64,000 bases of DNA from Liolophura sinensis (taxonomy: Eukaryota; Mollusca; Polyplacophora; Chitonida; Chitonidae), in NCBI RefSeq assembly GCF_032854445.1, contig NC_088300.1:69102984-69166983 (forward strand), read 5' to 3'. Positions 24,145-37,200 of this stretch are shown here, one piece after another. How positions within the stretch are numbered: the first letter of the stretch is position 1; every line of letters begins with the position of its first letter. Below the pieces are notes generated by a model, which was given only the letters and a program-made list of their open reading frames with translations, had not been told where the DNA came from and searched no databases. The translations under genes and the position numbers were made by a program.

Positions 24145-24497
24145 AATTCTGTAAGACGGATTGGAAGTTGGAGACCACGTGATCACCTTAATAACAATCG
24201 GCGTGAGTGAAGAAAACCGTCTTCATAACGTTGATGCATAGGAAAATGGGTGTTTTTGAATCGCTGTCAGAGACTTTATATCCGTTGGATTTGTAAAATT
24301 TTCAGCTTTCCAGATAGTCTGAGTATTTCTGCAGAGCTTTTGTGATGTTATCTTGTACAACTAGGCCTTACTGGTCGCCAGCAAAGTGGCAAAAAGTGAC
24401 TTTTCCCGTAATGCTTTAAGATTGGGCGGCCATCTTGTTTTCGACGCTAAAGGGTGGTCACGTGACCTCCAACTTCCAACCCGTCTTATAGAATTGT
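24145..24497 (+). mobile_element. MITE-like element with inverted ends, about 350 bp
   Basis: The left end (24145-24190, AGAATTCTGTAAGACGG-type) is the reverse complement of the right end (24452-24495, ...CCGTCTTATAGAATT). Both contain the CACGTGA and CCAACTTCCAA blocks. The right half is repeated at 22325-22462. The inverted arms are about 45 bp. Confidence 0.55.
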
Positions 24498-24812
24498 CAC
24501 TGGCAGTTGTACATTTCAGTATTTTCGTGCACTTATATATAGTGCCTATACCACTCAGAGAAATTCCACCGACAAAACCTGCATTTTCGACATATCTCCT
24601 TTCCTGAAAATGTAAAGGTTGTTTTCTTATACCAGACTCCCCTGGCAGGGTACCACGGAGACTACTAGGCCTAAATACGAATCTTCTGCGCGCAGACGGA
24701 GCAAAGTAGGCCCTATCCTAAAACACTTTAGATGACGAGTTGGGTAACTCTCATTTCGAGCGACACAGTTGCGAGAGTTACGGAGAGAAGTATCCCTGAA
24801 TCAATGTATCGG

Positions 24813-25187
24813 ATTAATGGAAAGGAGTGAGTGAGTGAGTGCTTGGGGTTTAACGTCGTACTCAACAATTTTTCAGTCATATGACGACGAAGGAATCATT
24901 AGGGTGCATGCACGTGTAATGTGCCTCCTTGTTGCAGGACGGATTTCCACCGCTCTTTTATTTAGTGCTGCATCACTGAGACGACTTACCGAAGGCAAGT
25001 AGGCCTAAGCCGCCCCGCCCGAGTCATTATACTGATACGGGTCAACCAGTCGTTGCACTATCCCCTTCATGCTGAACGCCAAGCGAGGAAGTTACAACTT
25101 CCTCTTTTAAAGTCTTAGGTGTGACTCGACCAAGGATTGATCCTGGATCTACCGGTCCCGAAGCGGACGCTCTATTAATGGAAAAGA
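24813..25187 (-). mobile_element. tRNA-derived SINE family B, 14-bp target-site duplication
   Basis: Insert 24827-25173 begins GTGAGTGAGTGAGTGCTTGG and contains CAATTTTTCAGTCATATGAC. It ends in a reverse-orientation tRNA-like head with the B-box complement GGATTGATCC. The flanks ATTAATGGAAAGGA and ATTAATGGAAAAGA differ by one base. The outermost ~22 bases of the head, present in the 42.65-kb copy, are missing. Confidence 0.85.
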
Positions 25188-26866
25188 ACATACACCGATG
25201 TTCACAAGCGCGTTAAAACGTCCCTAGCCTAGCAAAATGTCTGACACATTTGAGGCTGTTTCTCATCGTAACTCTCGCAATTGCGTTGCTCGAAGTCAGA
25301 GTTATACCCCACACCGCAACTAACAACGGAATCCGAATCAGGGCTACGTGTTCGCAGTTAAAATGAAATAAGCATCTCCCAAACTAAATAAACATACACG
25401 TATCCCCCAAACCATGGAGGTAGAATTAATATTCAAAGAGATATTCTATCTCCACGCAGGCTCAAAGCGAATGAGCAACTACATATACGGTCAAAACAAA
25501 CATGCATCTCCCAGCGACGACCATGTGATCACTGGCAAATGGTTACACGTACCGGATGAAATAGGGCCTCTTGTCAGTTGACCACAGTTAAGGTTTTATT
25601 CTAACTGTTCATGTAAATGCTTAAATAGAAGCAAATTATACGCCCCATAACACCGTGACTAATGTGGAGTTACAGGAACAAAAACGTAGTGACGTAATTT
25701 CGAAGAACAAAATAATTAAATAAACTTTGAGGAAAAATACTGAAAGAGTTTGACATGTATATTTCCTATAAGGGACTGGGTATCACGAGGTGATGTATGA
25801 TGACATTTGATGTATATCTCGAAGATTAGAGAAGTTTATCATAAAATGCAACGTTAATTTTTACGTGGGTGTTTTCTAAATGCATTTGGTGTGACAAGAT
25901 GATATACATTTGGTGTAAGCCCCATATGTAAATTTTGAAGAAAACTTTCATCACATTTTACGACTTTCACTCTCCTTGACAATATGCTTAGCCTGGCTGA
26001 ACGACGCTGGGACATTTAGTCCAGATTATGGGTCGACAGCGCCACATTCCAACGATACTGGTACAAATCATGCGCCTGCGTGTGAACCGCGCGTTATCCA
26101 ATGAATATCGTGCCCTATAATTGATTTCCCCACCAAATCTCGTCTGAACCTCGATCAAATTTCGCACAATGGATCTTGACCTAATGTCACAATAATGTCG
26201 CCTAGCATTGTTGTGGTGTACCCGAAATAACTAATGTGTTTCTTCAAATTTAAACTGCAATTCAACTCTGAAAGTCACCGCGACATTCGGACGACAATCG
26301 GTTGCATTTACATGATTTAAGATTTATGTATTTATTTATATATTTATATTTAAGATCTATATATATTTAATGGCGAGATCTGCGGTAATATTTGATGAAT
26401 CTTAAATTGATAAAATATCGTGCTGTATACACAAGATCTTGATCGAATCTTGTCCTAATTGCGGAATGTAACTTTATGTATCAGACAACACAAAGTGTTG
26501 GGAGAGTTACGGGGGAGAAACTGCTTCTAATGTGTCGGATCGACAGTAAGCCACATTTACCGTATCTTCACACGCGCATTAAATCTTTCCTAGCGTAACT
26601 TGATGTCAACCCACTGGTCCCGATAATCAACTAACCTGTTCTGAGTCTCGCCGAACCAAAAACGACCCATGACAAGCGCAAAAAATTCACAAAATAAATA
26701 CATTTTCAGACACTTACACCCACTGTGGCCACCACCTCGCTCTGAGAGTCGTACATGCAAGTCACGTGATCGATTTGAGCGCAGAAAAAAATCGTACATG
26801 AAACTATGCACATTCACATGGGGCGATGCCTCCTACGTGTATTGCTGTATTACATATGTCGACTCG
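25188..26866. other. no gene seen
   Basis: Intergenic AT-rich sequence with a run of A/T repeats near 26310-26370. No exon with supporting splice sites found. Confidence 0.4.
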
Positions 26867-27006
26867 TTCAATGTGAACTTCCTCCCGGGCTCTGTGCGGT
26901 TTCCTCCCACCATAGTGCTGGCCGCCGTCGTATATTGGCCCTAAAGTGAAATATTCCTTAGTACGGCGTAAGACACTATCATATAAATAAATACATTCAA
27001 TATGAA
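26867..27006 (+). mobile_element. 5'-truncated SINE-A copy with 11-bp target-site duplication
   Basis: Insert 26878-26995 starts at CTCCCGGGCTCTGTGCGG and ends in ATATAAATAAATACA. Flanks TTCAATGTGAA and TTCAATATGAA differ by one base. A second partial tail plus a CAATATGAA copy follows to about 27035. Confidence 0.85.
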
Positions 27007-27169
27007 TGTATCAAATAAATAAATACATGCAATATGAATAGCCAAATGGAAATAAGACAAACTGCACTTCATATATACAATGAGGAGTCAAACAAACGCT
27101 AATCTGGGTATATACATTTAGGTGCGTGTCTGTGCCAGAAGAAAGACCATTAAACGGTGTTTAGGAAAA

Positions 27170-27398
27170 CTTTTATTTATATATTTAGTTTATTGATGTT
27201 TTACGCCGTACTCACTTATTCGACAGCGGCTAGCGTTATGGTGGGAGTAAACCGGCCAGAGCCCAGGGAAACCCTCGACCATCTGCAGGTTGCTGGCAAA
27301 CCTTCCCACATACGGCCGGAGAGGAAGCCAGCATGAGCTAGACTTGAACTCACAACGACCGCATTGTTGAGAGGCTTCTGGGTCAATGCGCTGCTTCA
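27170..27398 (-). mobile_element. near full-length SINE-A copy
   Basis: Reverse orientation: tail, GTTTTACGCCGTACTCA, body, GGCCGGAGAGGAAGCCAGCA, the B-box complement GACTTGAACTC and part of the head (GGGTCAATGCGCTGC). The A-box end is lost. Confidence 0.88.
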
Positions 27399-27801
27399 GC
27401 AAAACAGTTTGATTTATTGCTCCAGTCGAGTAAAATGATAAGCACTGTACATTTGCTTGAAATAGTTTGTGTCCGATCCTACCCCGTTCATAAATATTGC
27501 TTGATCACTTATAATACTGGTATATTTATTTCTACTGTATACCACTTTTCATATACACTCTGTTATTATACAGCTACCGGTATATATTTTTTTTCAAATG
27601 TCACTGCAACTGCGGGAACGTCTATTATCACAAAAATCCACAATATATAATGTATAGAACAAATTTTCATTACCAAGATGTTCGTTGTTCTAAAATATGT
27701 TGGAGTATACTTGTTAACAAGTGAAGGGAAAAGACACATCCACGCTGTTTGTAAATATTTTTGTGCAAATGTAACATTATGTACATATGGTTTCCTGTAC
27801 T

Positions 27802-27990
27802 TGATTGATTTATTTGATTGGAGTTTTACACCGTATATTCAAGAATATTTCACTTAAGCAACGGCGGCTAGCATCATGGTGGGAGGAAACCGTGTACAAC
27901 CCGAGGGAAACCTTCCCACATACGTCCGGAGAGACAGTCAGCATGGGCAGGAGGAACTCACATCGGCCCCATTGGTGAGAGGCTAACTAC
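27802..27990 (-). mobile_element. SINE-A copy with central deletion
   Basis: Reverse orientation from TTTATTTGATTGGAGTTTTA to CATTGGTGAGAGGCTA. The CCACGACCATCCGCAGG segment is deleted, and the head is truncated after GAGAGGCT. Confidence 0.83.
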
Positions 27991-28232
27991 AAGTCCCGTC
28001 CCCTCTTCCTGTGCTTAACTGAGATATCGCTTTATAGATAGGCCGGAGCTGTTTTGGTACCAGGTTACTCACCATCTTCGTGGAATATTACACCCGATTT
28101 TGGTAGTTATAACTTTTCGATCTATTTTAACGTAGACATGTGGATAGCCCAAGTATTGAGGAAATGCTGTATTTCCCTTAGACCCCAGCCCGGTTCAGTG
28201 GCCCCTGCATGTATATCCTTGACGTATATTTG

Positions 28233-31200
28233 TCATTCAACTCTTGGTGGTAGTACAGTGTCATCCGGGGAACGGTAATCCACAGGGGCTGGTGCTAGAT
28301 TAGAGTAGGGCCTGACCAGGGGTAACGTCTGCGTGGAATCTGGTTGACATCGCCCTTCGCCAAACGTTTCCTCAGGGTGCGGAGCCTGGCTCGTAACCTG
28401 TTGCTGACAAGTGCCTAAAACATATATTGATATATTTATTTAATTTTATGGAGTATATTACCACACCTCAGCGTTTCTGACTTGTATGACGGCTGCATGT
28501 AAAGGATTCTACTAAGACAAAGAAGCGTGTTCCAGTATATAAGTAGTAGTGCATGTCAATTTCGCCACTTGTGGGTTCTTATGGGTGAGTGGCGGAGGGG
28601 GCGTTGGGTGGGGGCGGAGGAGGCGGATAGCGCGTAAATGGGGCGTTGTGATTGGTGCTGGGTGTCATGCACTTGCCATGACGTCATCATGATGACGCAG
28701 TAGGAGGTTATGGTGTTCTGGAAAGCGTGTGATGTTCTGGAAGCGTCTTTGTTATAGCCCGTGTGCCAGGTGCACCGGCTGGCCTACCTGGGGTGCAAGT
28801 CATGCACTCCAGGTCCCGGAGTGCACCGTGGAGTACGTGCACTGCGCGATCTGGTCTGCTGGTTACATAACCCTGTCATGATGACACACATAAAACACAA
28901 GTGCTCAGATTGAAATATATCTTTCGGGAAGATGTGGATGAGTCTGAAAAGGGCCGTTGGGAAAAAATTCATCTTGAGAAAGACTTTTAAAAATAAATGA
29001 CGAAACTTCATCGTATCAGTTGTCTGCATATGAGGCATCCATAAATGGTGGGGTGTGCCAGGCGCCACCAGCAGAAACTGGCGGGATGGCACGGCGAGAC
29101 CCAGCATCCGCTGGAATGTGGTACACACGAAAAACTGTTTCGTTGCTGTTGCCGGCGTTGGGTCAACGTTGTGTGGTGGTGATGGTGGTAACATCAAGTT
29201 ATATCTATATACTTTCACTTGCGCCTTGGACTTTGCACGGTTTAGTCTTACCACCCCCGTTTTCACCTTGCCGAAGACCAAACACGCCATGATAGGCAAT
29301 CCCGCTGATGAGAACAAAGATGTCGGTACAGCACAACCTAATGAGAAGAAGGCTAGGTTTTCTCAGCCAACTCAGCCAACTACTCCGAAAAAGCGAAGAC
29401 TGCTGACCGTCCGTTACTACCCCATCACAACACTGACGTCACCAAAGGCTTCTGCATCCAGGTGCGAGAGAGTAACGTCATCTTTTATCAAACCTTTGGG
29501 CAGCATTACCAAAATGAGATCACCATACCGGTAGACGCCTGGGAGACTTTCATCTCCAGCTTCGAGCAGGGAGTGAACGGTAAAACCGTCCACGCCATGC
29601 CAGCCAACGCTCTACCTACGGTTGACGGTGGCGGTACGTGGGAAGGTTTGTTAGCAACCTGCGGATGGTCGTGGATTTACGACTACGGCGTAAATACCAA
29701 TCAAATAAACAGATAAATACGGTTGACGGAGAGCGATTCACTCGCCCTACTGAGGTTGTTTTTGTCAGGTTTTCGGTGTGCCAAGATGCCCAAACCGGTG
29801 ACTGGTAGTGGTACGTGGATATCAAGCCGTAGGTTCAGTACTCTTTAGGGGGGAAATATTACCACGTTTTGGCGGCGTATTTGTCCGGTCCGACGCTTGG
29901 ATCCCATAGCTGGAGCCTAAAGTAGGACAATGTCTTCCTCAACCGACACCCCAGAACACCCATACCCGTAGCGGTACTCATTCCTCCACCGCTACCAACA
30001 TCCCCACCGGAAGCGCAATCAGCAGCACACCAACCACACCACCCACGGCGGTTCCCCTGGATCCTAAGGACTACGAGGCCTTAAAAACCTTGATGTGGGA
30101 CAGTGTTAATGAAGACCTCGAACCTCTGGTGTTCGAAGTAACACCACAGCGGTGTCACGGTTGTAAGATTGACCATCCCAGGCGGAAGCAGCACTCATGC
30201 TTGGACCGATGGAAAGTATCGATTTGGACGTAGTGGATGAAGGCGTTCAGAGCCTAAAAGAGGACAATGTGCTCAGAAGTTTCCAGGCCAAAGTCGAAAC
30301 AGACCAGTGGGCTGAGGGTAAAGTTAATTAATTTGATTTAATTTAATGCTTTCTTTATTTATAGAGGATTGCCCACAGCCGGTGGCCACGAGGGGTTTTC
30401 CTCAACAAGATTATTTACACTTAATTACAACATTTGAAAAATGGTATTTTGAAAATAATATCTGCTAGCTTACAATTATATAGTAATAAAATAGAATAAA
30501 GCAAAATAAGCACAAGAATTAAGCCTTACAGATATTCACAATAAAAAATTATGACCGTTTACAAACTAAATCGTTAAACCTTAGTTTGGAATAAATAAAT
30601 AGTATTGTCTACATAGGTAAATGTGCCTGTACATACATGCATACTAGCACATAAAGTAAAATATAATACCACTTGCGAACATCATTTGTATTAATGGCTG
30701 AATCTGTTGGTGACCAGGAGGTAATTGTGGATGGTTTGAAATAATTTAATGTTATCTACATAACATGTTTACCATGTTTACCACATGTTTACATCCGAAA
30801 AGTAACACTTCATATAGGTATTTGGAAATGAGTGAATCAGCGAAAGGTACGGATTGGTGAACTCCTGGACACATGATTTTTGCTAGGTCTACAAGCATAT
30901 GCTTCCTAGGAGCGGCAAAATGTGGGCACTCTTGTAGGAAATGATACGCTGTTTCGTTAGGAGATGGACAATAGTTACAGGACCGATCTGGGATAATATT
31001 ATACTTAAACAGATCAGCGTCAAGAGCGCTCAGGCCCATTCTTATTCTACAATGCAAAATAGACGTATCGTTACTTAAAACAAATGTAAAGAATATTAGT
31101 TTTCGGATTTTGAGGTTACAAAACGTTGTAGGCTGAAAAAGGATGAATTTCTGATGGTAGAGGATAAGTCGTTCCTGTCCCTTGTCGTTTGTGGGAAAAA

Positions 31201-34200
31201 TGAGGATGAAAAGATATTTATCCTACATTTAAAGAGGCGACGATCATTACGGTTTCTAATTCGCCTGTACGAATGGTTAGCATCATTATTTCTGACTGGA
31301 CATAATTGTAGAAGATATGGGGGAGATAAACCGTTAACTATTATATAAAACCGAAGTAGCCTGTGCTTTCGGCGACGAACGTAAAGTTGTTCCCAACCAA
31401 ACTCATTCATGAGGGTACTGTATGGAGTGCGACGAACGCCTCCAGCGCAGATTAGCGCTTCCCGACGTTGTACTTGTTCTAATTTCTGAGTGACTTTTAT
31501 ACTACAGTTATCAAAAATAACATCAGCACATTCCATAGTTGATCGAACAGTACTGAAGTATAAATTAATCAGGCATTTTCTACTAAGAGCAGCTTTAGTC
31601 CTGATCATTATGCTTAAATTTCTATTACTCTTGCAGATGATGTCTAAAACATTGTTTGTCCCATTTTCCATTACTCTTCAGTGTTACACCGAGGTATTTA
31701 TGAGACTCAACGCTCTTCCCTTCAGCGCCATTCAAAATCAAATTGGGACGAAATGGATTCTTTCTAAGTGAAACAAGTAGAGACACAGTTTTTAGGGATT
31801 TAAAATTCACTAGCCACTGATTTGACCAGTCCGTCAGTCGTTGGAGATCTCTATTGATTTTAAGTTTAGAAAGAGAAATATCATTTATAGGTTCAAAAAA
31901 AGTAGTGTCGTCAGCAAATACATTTATTTTACATTCTGTATCATTGTTTATATCATTTAGAAATATAAGAAATAAAGGGGGCCAAGAACAGAACCTTGTG
32001 GCACTCCAGAATAGATGTATTCAGGATGAGATTCAGCTCTATTTACACATACGTTAAATGATCTATTATTTAAATAGCTTTCTAGCCATTTTTGCAGGTC
32101 ACCTTCAATTCCCATTTGTCTAAGTTTATACAGAAGTCCAGCGTGCCATACCTTATCAAAAGCTTTACTGACGTCTAAAAATATAAGGCACGCATCTTCA
32201 CCTCTGTCCAACGCCTGGTATGGACAATCTGAGTGAGCTGGTAAACAGTGGAGTCGTTTTCTTTAAAACCAGAGTTTTCAGGAATAAGTAAGTTATTATC
32301 CTTGCAATATTGGTATAGTCTTTTGTAAACAACTTTATCTAACAATCTGGATACAAATGATAGTAAAGAAATAGGTCTACAATTAGTGGCATCATTTCGC
32401 TCACCTTTTTTTAAACACCGGACTAAGACGAGATAATTTCCACGCAGACGGAAATGTTCCTGTTGACAATGAAAAGTTAAATAATTTTGCGAGCGAAAAA
32501 GCAATATTTACGGCAGAGTGTTTGAACATTAAATTAGATAGCATATCAATACCACAGCCTTTTTAACCTTCAGGCGTTTTAACAGCAATAAAATTTCACT
32601 TCTTTGAACTTAACCTAGGAAGAGTCAGTAACATATGAAAATTGTGGTAAATGGGGGGGGGGGGGGTAACCAGTGCAGATATAGAGACAAAAATTCATTT
32701 GCTTTGTCCCTGTCGTCAGATATAACCTTGTTGTTAACTAAGAGTGGAGGTATCTGGGGTTTTGCTTTAGAGTCGAGGACAGATTTCATCAACTTCCAAG
32801 AAGTTTTTGTGTGAACATTGGGGTCGGACAATTTCAACTTTATAGAGTCGGTGTATCTCTTAATTGCATTGCGTTTTGCCACATTGGCTTCTCGCCTAGC
32901 CAAAAGGAAATAAAAGTTATCATCATCCGACTTGGTGGTCTGCCAGTAACCTGCGGATGGTCGTGGGTTTCCCCTGGGCTCTGCCCGGTTTCCACCCACC
33001 ATAATGCTGGCCGCCGTCGTTTAAGTGAAATATATATGCACCGGGAGTGCGGCGTAAAACACAAATCAAATAAATAAATAAATCAAACAAATCCGACTTG
33101 GTGCGTTTAAACTTTTTGAACCATCTGTCCATACTTCGAAATTTATGTCGAACGTCATTAGTCATCCAAGGCTTATCTCTTGGCATTATTATAACTGTTT
33201 TGTTTGGGATAGTCTGGGCAAAACACGAAAAAAATAATTCGGTACACGCATAGACTTTATCGTCGATGGAATCGAAAATGTCTATAATAAGGTCAGAAGG
33301 TGCACTTTTTAGTACATTATTCAGTTCTTCTAAGTTAGGTGTATTGTAGTCCCAGATATGTATTTCGTATGCCTTAGGCTTGTTAGTTTTGGACATATTA
33401 AGAACACAATATATCGTGCAGTCATCTAGATTCGTTAAAGGACAGGCAACTCAAGACTCTGTAACAAATCCAGGGCTATCCGTTATAATTAAATCCAGTA
33501 GATTGGCGGTTTTGTTTCATCACGTATTGAAATCCATAACATTTCATCTTCTCTTTTGAGGTCTTTACAACGAGTAACAGCTAGACCAGATTTGAAATAA
33601 ATTGCTATGCCACCATCGTGCCTGTTTCTATCTTTTCTTTCCACAAGATAACAGTCAATATTAATAACATCATCTGATATATTAGGACTAAGTCAGGTTT
33701 CAGTAACAGAAATCAAGTCAAATTCAAATTGTTTGGCCAAAATGGTCTGAATTTCATCCAGTTTACCATATCATTGTAAATGGTCGTCACCTAGTGTTAA
33801 AAGGCTTCGTGGATTGATATGGCAGCAGATCATGGATTGTGAGTGTGATGGACCAGGGCCAGGATTTTTGTGTACATCGCCACAGCGAAGTAGAAGGATC
33901 AAATTGACAATAGTGAAGAAGTTTTAGTTACAGATAGTAAATACTGTAGAAAGAACGATTACACCAGGCAAAGTGAACGTTGCACTGCCGAACGAGTCCA
34001 TCTCTATAAGTAAATTACACAGCTTTATGATACGAAGAGAATGTTTATAATACATAAAATTAGACAAGTGCCCAGTTGCCGCTCGGTAATGCGTTATGTC
34101 AGACATTGTACGAGTTCGAATATTCCAGTAGGGAGCACATGGTTAATTCAGCCAAACTTCTGGTAAGACCAGCCTTAAACAGGTAGAGGCAATACCAGAT

Positions 34201-37200
34201 GCATGATTCCATTTCCATTTGTATCGCTAGTTTAGAAAGGATAAACAAGCAGTCAGCACATTCGGGCGACCATACACTTAACAAATTACAGTTAGGCAGT
34301 TTATCAAAGGGCATTTCTAAATACAAATTACATATGTACAGCATGAATGTAATGATGCGAACCATATAACAGTGCATATCAATTGATGGACAATAGTGTG
34401 CGACAGGGTATGGCATCCCCATGCGAGAATGTACAGTTACATACACAGAATGTATAATTATAACGTATATAACAATTGCAAGTATGCACAAGTATACTTA
34501 TTGTTAGACCTAGTTCAACAAATCTTCAAAGATACTCCCATGAGTGAACGGATATCCGTCGTTCAGCGGAATTTACTTAGGCGTATCCTGTCAAAGGCGT
34601 AAGTAAGTACCATTCTTGTTTTTTCCTTATATTTATAATCTTATACCTGTAACGATATAGGTTTTGTCGACGAGAGTTATCCCCCCCCCCTTCCGCCTTG
34701 TATCGGGGCTCTCGAATGGTACCATAAAAACAGCCAAGAACATGCAAGTTGTTCACGTGCGAATACATTAACATTTGGGCCTACAATTCATCACTCTTGT
34801 GATGTCAATAACATAACAATACCTATGTATGTGTTTTGTTTTGTAAGTTATATCCATGCGCACAGCTATAGCGTAATTCCCCCAACATATAACTATTGTT
34901 CTTGTTGTTTTTAGCTGTGCTCACTTCAGATGGCAATGTGTATCACACCTTGTGACTAAGGATATGTCACCATTTTTTCTGTTAAAACAGACGAAAGATA
35001 AAATCACCACCACCACCCAACGTAGAAAAGTGTAAGGAGCATCGGAGAACAATGCCAGACCACCCCTACCACACATCACTACCGCAGCCAATCCACTATT
35101 ACACGGATGATCTACAGTACTTGGATGATCTGTGATTTTTTTCTCTGAACTTTGACGGCGAATGAAACTTTGTAATTGTTTCTGTTTGAAACCATGGATT
35201 GAACTTTGACCTGGCACTGAACTTTGACCTCACCTTGAACTTTGGCCTCATCTTGAAATTTAACCTCGTATTAAACTTTTGCTGAACTCTGAGTGACATT
35301 TTTTTCCTTTTTCCAGTTCTTGTAGTTTGTTTTATGAAGCACAATTTAAAAAATACTGGAACATATAAGATGCTGTGTTTGTTGTTGTTGACATATGCGG
35401 TATACCCATGGTGTGCCGATGTTTCAGGGGTAGTCATTTTGATTGATGAATAGACTGATGGAGGGATCTGTTTCACGGGTGGATTTACCTAAGCCTAGCT
35501 TGCAGATTAAGAGGCTTTGTCGACAAAGCCCACATAAGACGCGTGGCATCAAGCAGGTGTGGTCATTACTTACCTAGACAGGGACACTTGAAGACATTCG
35601 TCATTATGAAGTCAACTGCTTTAGGATGGGAAATTTTACTCAGGACTGAACTTAAAGGGTACAAAAACGTGGTACCTGCCATGTTCGAAGATGGTCACGT
35701 GAATGAGGGTCGGTCACGATGCCTAACGGTTAGACCAGTGCATGCAAGGCCTGCGAGAAAACAAAGGTGCCGTAACCGCCGTGATTGCGATTCCCTTTTA
35801 CACCGGTCTTTTGGAGGGTGGATTTGCTGGGGAACTCAATGCCGTACTCACCCAAGAACAGTCTGCAGTGCAAGTGTTTCATGATTGATTGAACAGGGCG
35901 TGGTTTCGGGCGTTTCAATCAACGTCTGCCTGGACCACACCACCACCAGCATCACCAGCTTTAATGTTACCAAAGCTAACTCGCAACACGACCCAACCGA
36001 CGACTCCGTTGTCCACTCCTGACTGAGGGCATTCCACGCTAGCACACAGCCCGAGTCAGTTCACTTCATTCCAACATACCAATCACCCCATCGAGTTTCA
36101 ACGACGATTACGGCGTCCACACTCATATTCACAGCTTTCTGAACCCCACATACACCGGTGTCTTTTCTTGAACCTTAGACACGCGATGGGGTCACCCGTT
36201 CATCTGCCTTGTTAGCTGACGTACCGACAGCGGAAAATCCGTCTTTGTCAAAGGGGTCATCGGCCACGCCAAGGGGTTGATTCACCACTCCCAGACCGCG
36301 TTGTGTGGTGTTACGGGGAATGGCGGTCAATGTACGCCCATGTACGCCAACATGCCTTTCATGGAGGGGTACCCAGTCCTACGGCGTTCGACCCGGTGGA
36401 ACGGTCCCTGCTGATCGTGGATGACCTAATGGCCGAGGCGAACGAAAGTGTCACGGCACTCTTTATCAAGGGGAGTCACCATCTAAATATCAGCGTGATC
36501 TACGTCATGCAGAATCTGTTCAACAAAGACATCGCACCATCACTTTAAACGCTCACTGTCTGGTGTTGTTGAAAAGCCCCAGAGCTCTCTCCCAGGTCAC
36601 GACGATAGCCAAGCAAATGGTGCCGGGGAAGACCCAGTGTGTTCTAGAGGCCATTAAAGATGCCACTTCCCAGTCGTATGGGTATTTGCTAGTGGATTTT
36701 AAGCAAACCACGCCCGACCATCGTCGCGTTTGCAGATGCACGTTTTTCCGAACAAAATCCAGTATGCCTACCTGCCAAAGAAATCTTCTCACACCTCACA
36801 GACCTAGTTAATGTACAATGAGATGCCAGTTATGTAAGTCCGTCTACGCCGCTTCGGTCCTTTGTTGAAAGTCGTGGCCAATGGTAATCCTGAGACCCAA
36901 GGTACATTCCTTCGTGGACCCGAACCAGGGTTTATCCGTTGTGTGTGTGAATGTGCTAAAAATGGGAAATGGGAACGTTCCCCCCACCCCGCCTCAGAAG
37001 GGACGGTTGCCGCCGTACAAGACACAGCTGCGCACGTTCGTAAGGAAGAGTGTCCCGCTGCATTGTACAAAAGGCGGGCTTATCGGTGCCTTGTTAGCAA
37101 CCAACATCGCCCCCGCCCACCCCCACCCCAACCCCCGACCATTGCGACCTCTGTCCTCCGTGGATTGTTCCGTGATTGTTACGAGACACTATTTCAAAAC

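Larger units (their letters stand above)
30320..34600 (-). mobile_element. non-LTR retrotransposon (LINE, CR1/Jockey-like), decayed, inserted in the Polinton-like element
   Basis: Reading on the minus strand: an N-terminal hydrophobic segment with a 2A-like motif GDVHKNPGP (33881-33855); an apurinic-type endonuclease start (about 33850-33100) with in-frame stops; a linker; reverse transcriptase with FLDVSKAFDKVW and GVPQGSVLGP (32210-31960) and the catalytic FADD box (31918-31907); a thumb segment (31671-31096); a C-terminal Cys/His region with C-x2-C...H-x4-C (30960-30900); and a 3' UTR of about 430 bp ending AT-rich near 30320. The frame is broken at least five times. The 5' limit is uncertain: a Cys-rich 130-codon ORF at 34491-34099 may be its 5' region. 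Similarity to CR1-type elements is a recalled family pattern. Confidence 0.85.

Noticed and set aside
28784-29534. 177-codon minus ORF and 159-codon plus ORF overlapping at the left end of the Polinton-like element
   Set aside because: The minus ORF runs through the TIR and opposite the remnant that begins at 29291. The first 79 codons of the plus ORF are low-complexity. Only the part from 29291 on looks protein-like.
35099-35476. 125-codon minus ORF with KFKVRSKFSARSKF repeats
   Set aside because: Derived from a short imperfect nucleotide repeat of AACTTTGACCT-type. No family resemblance.
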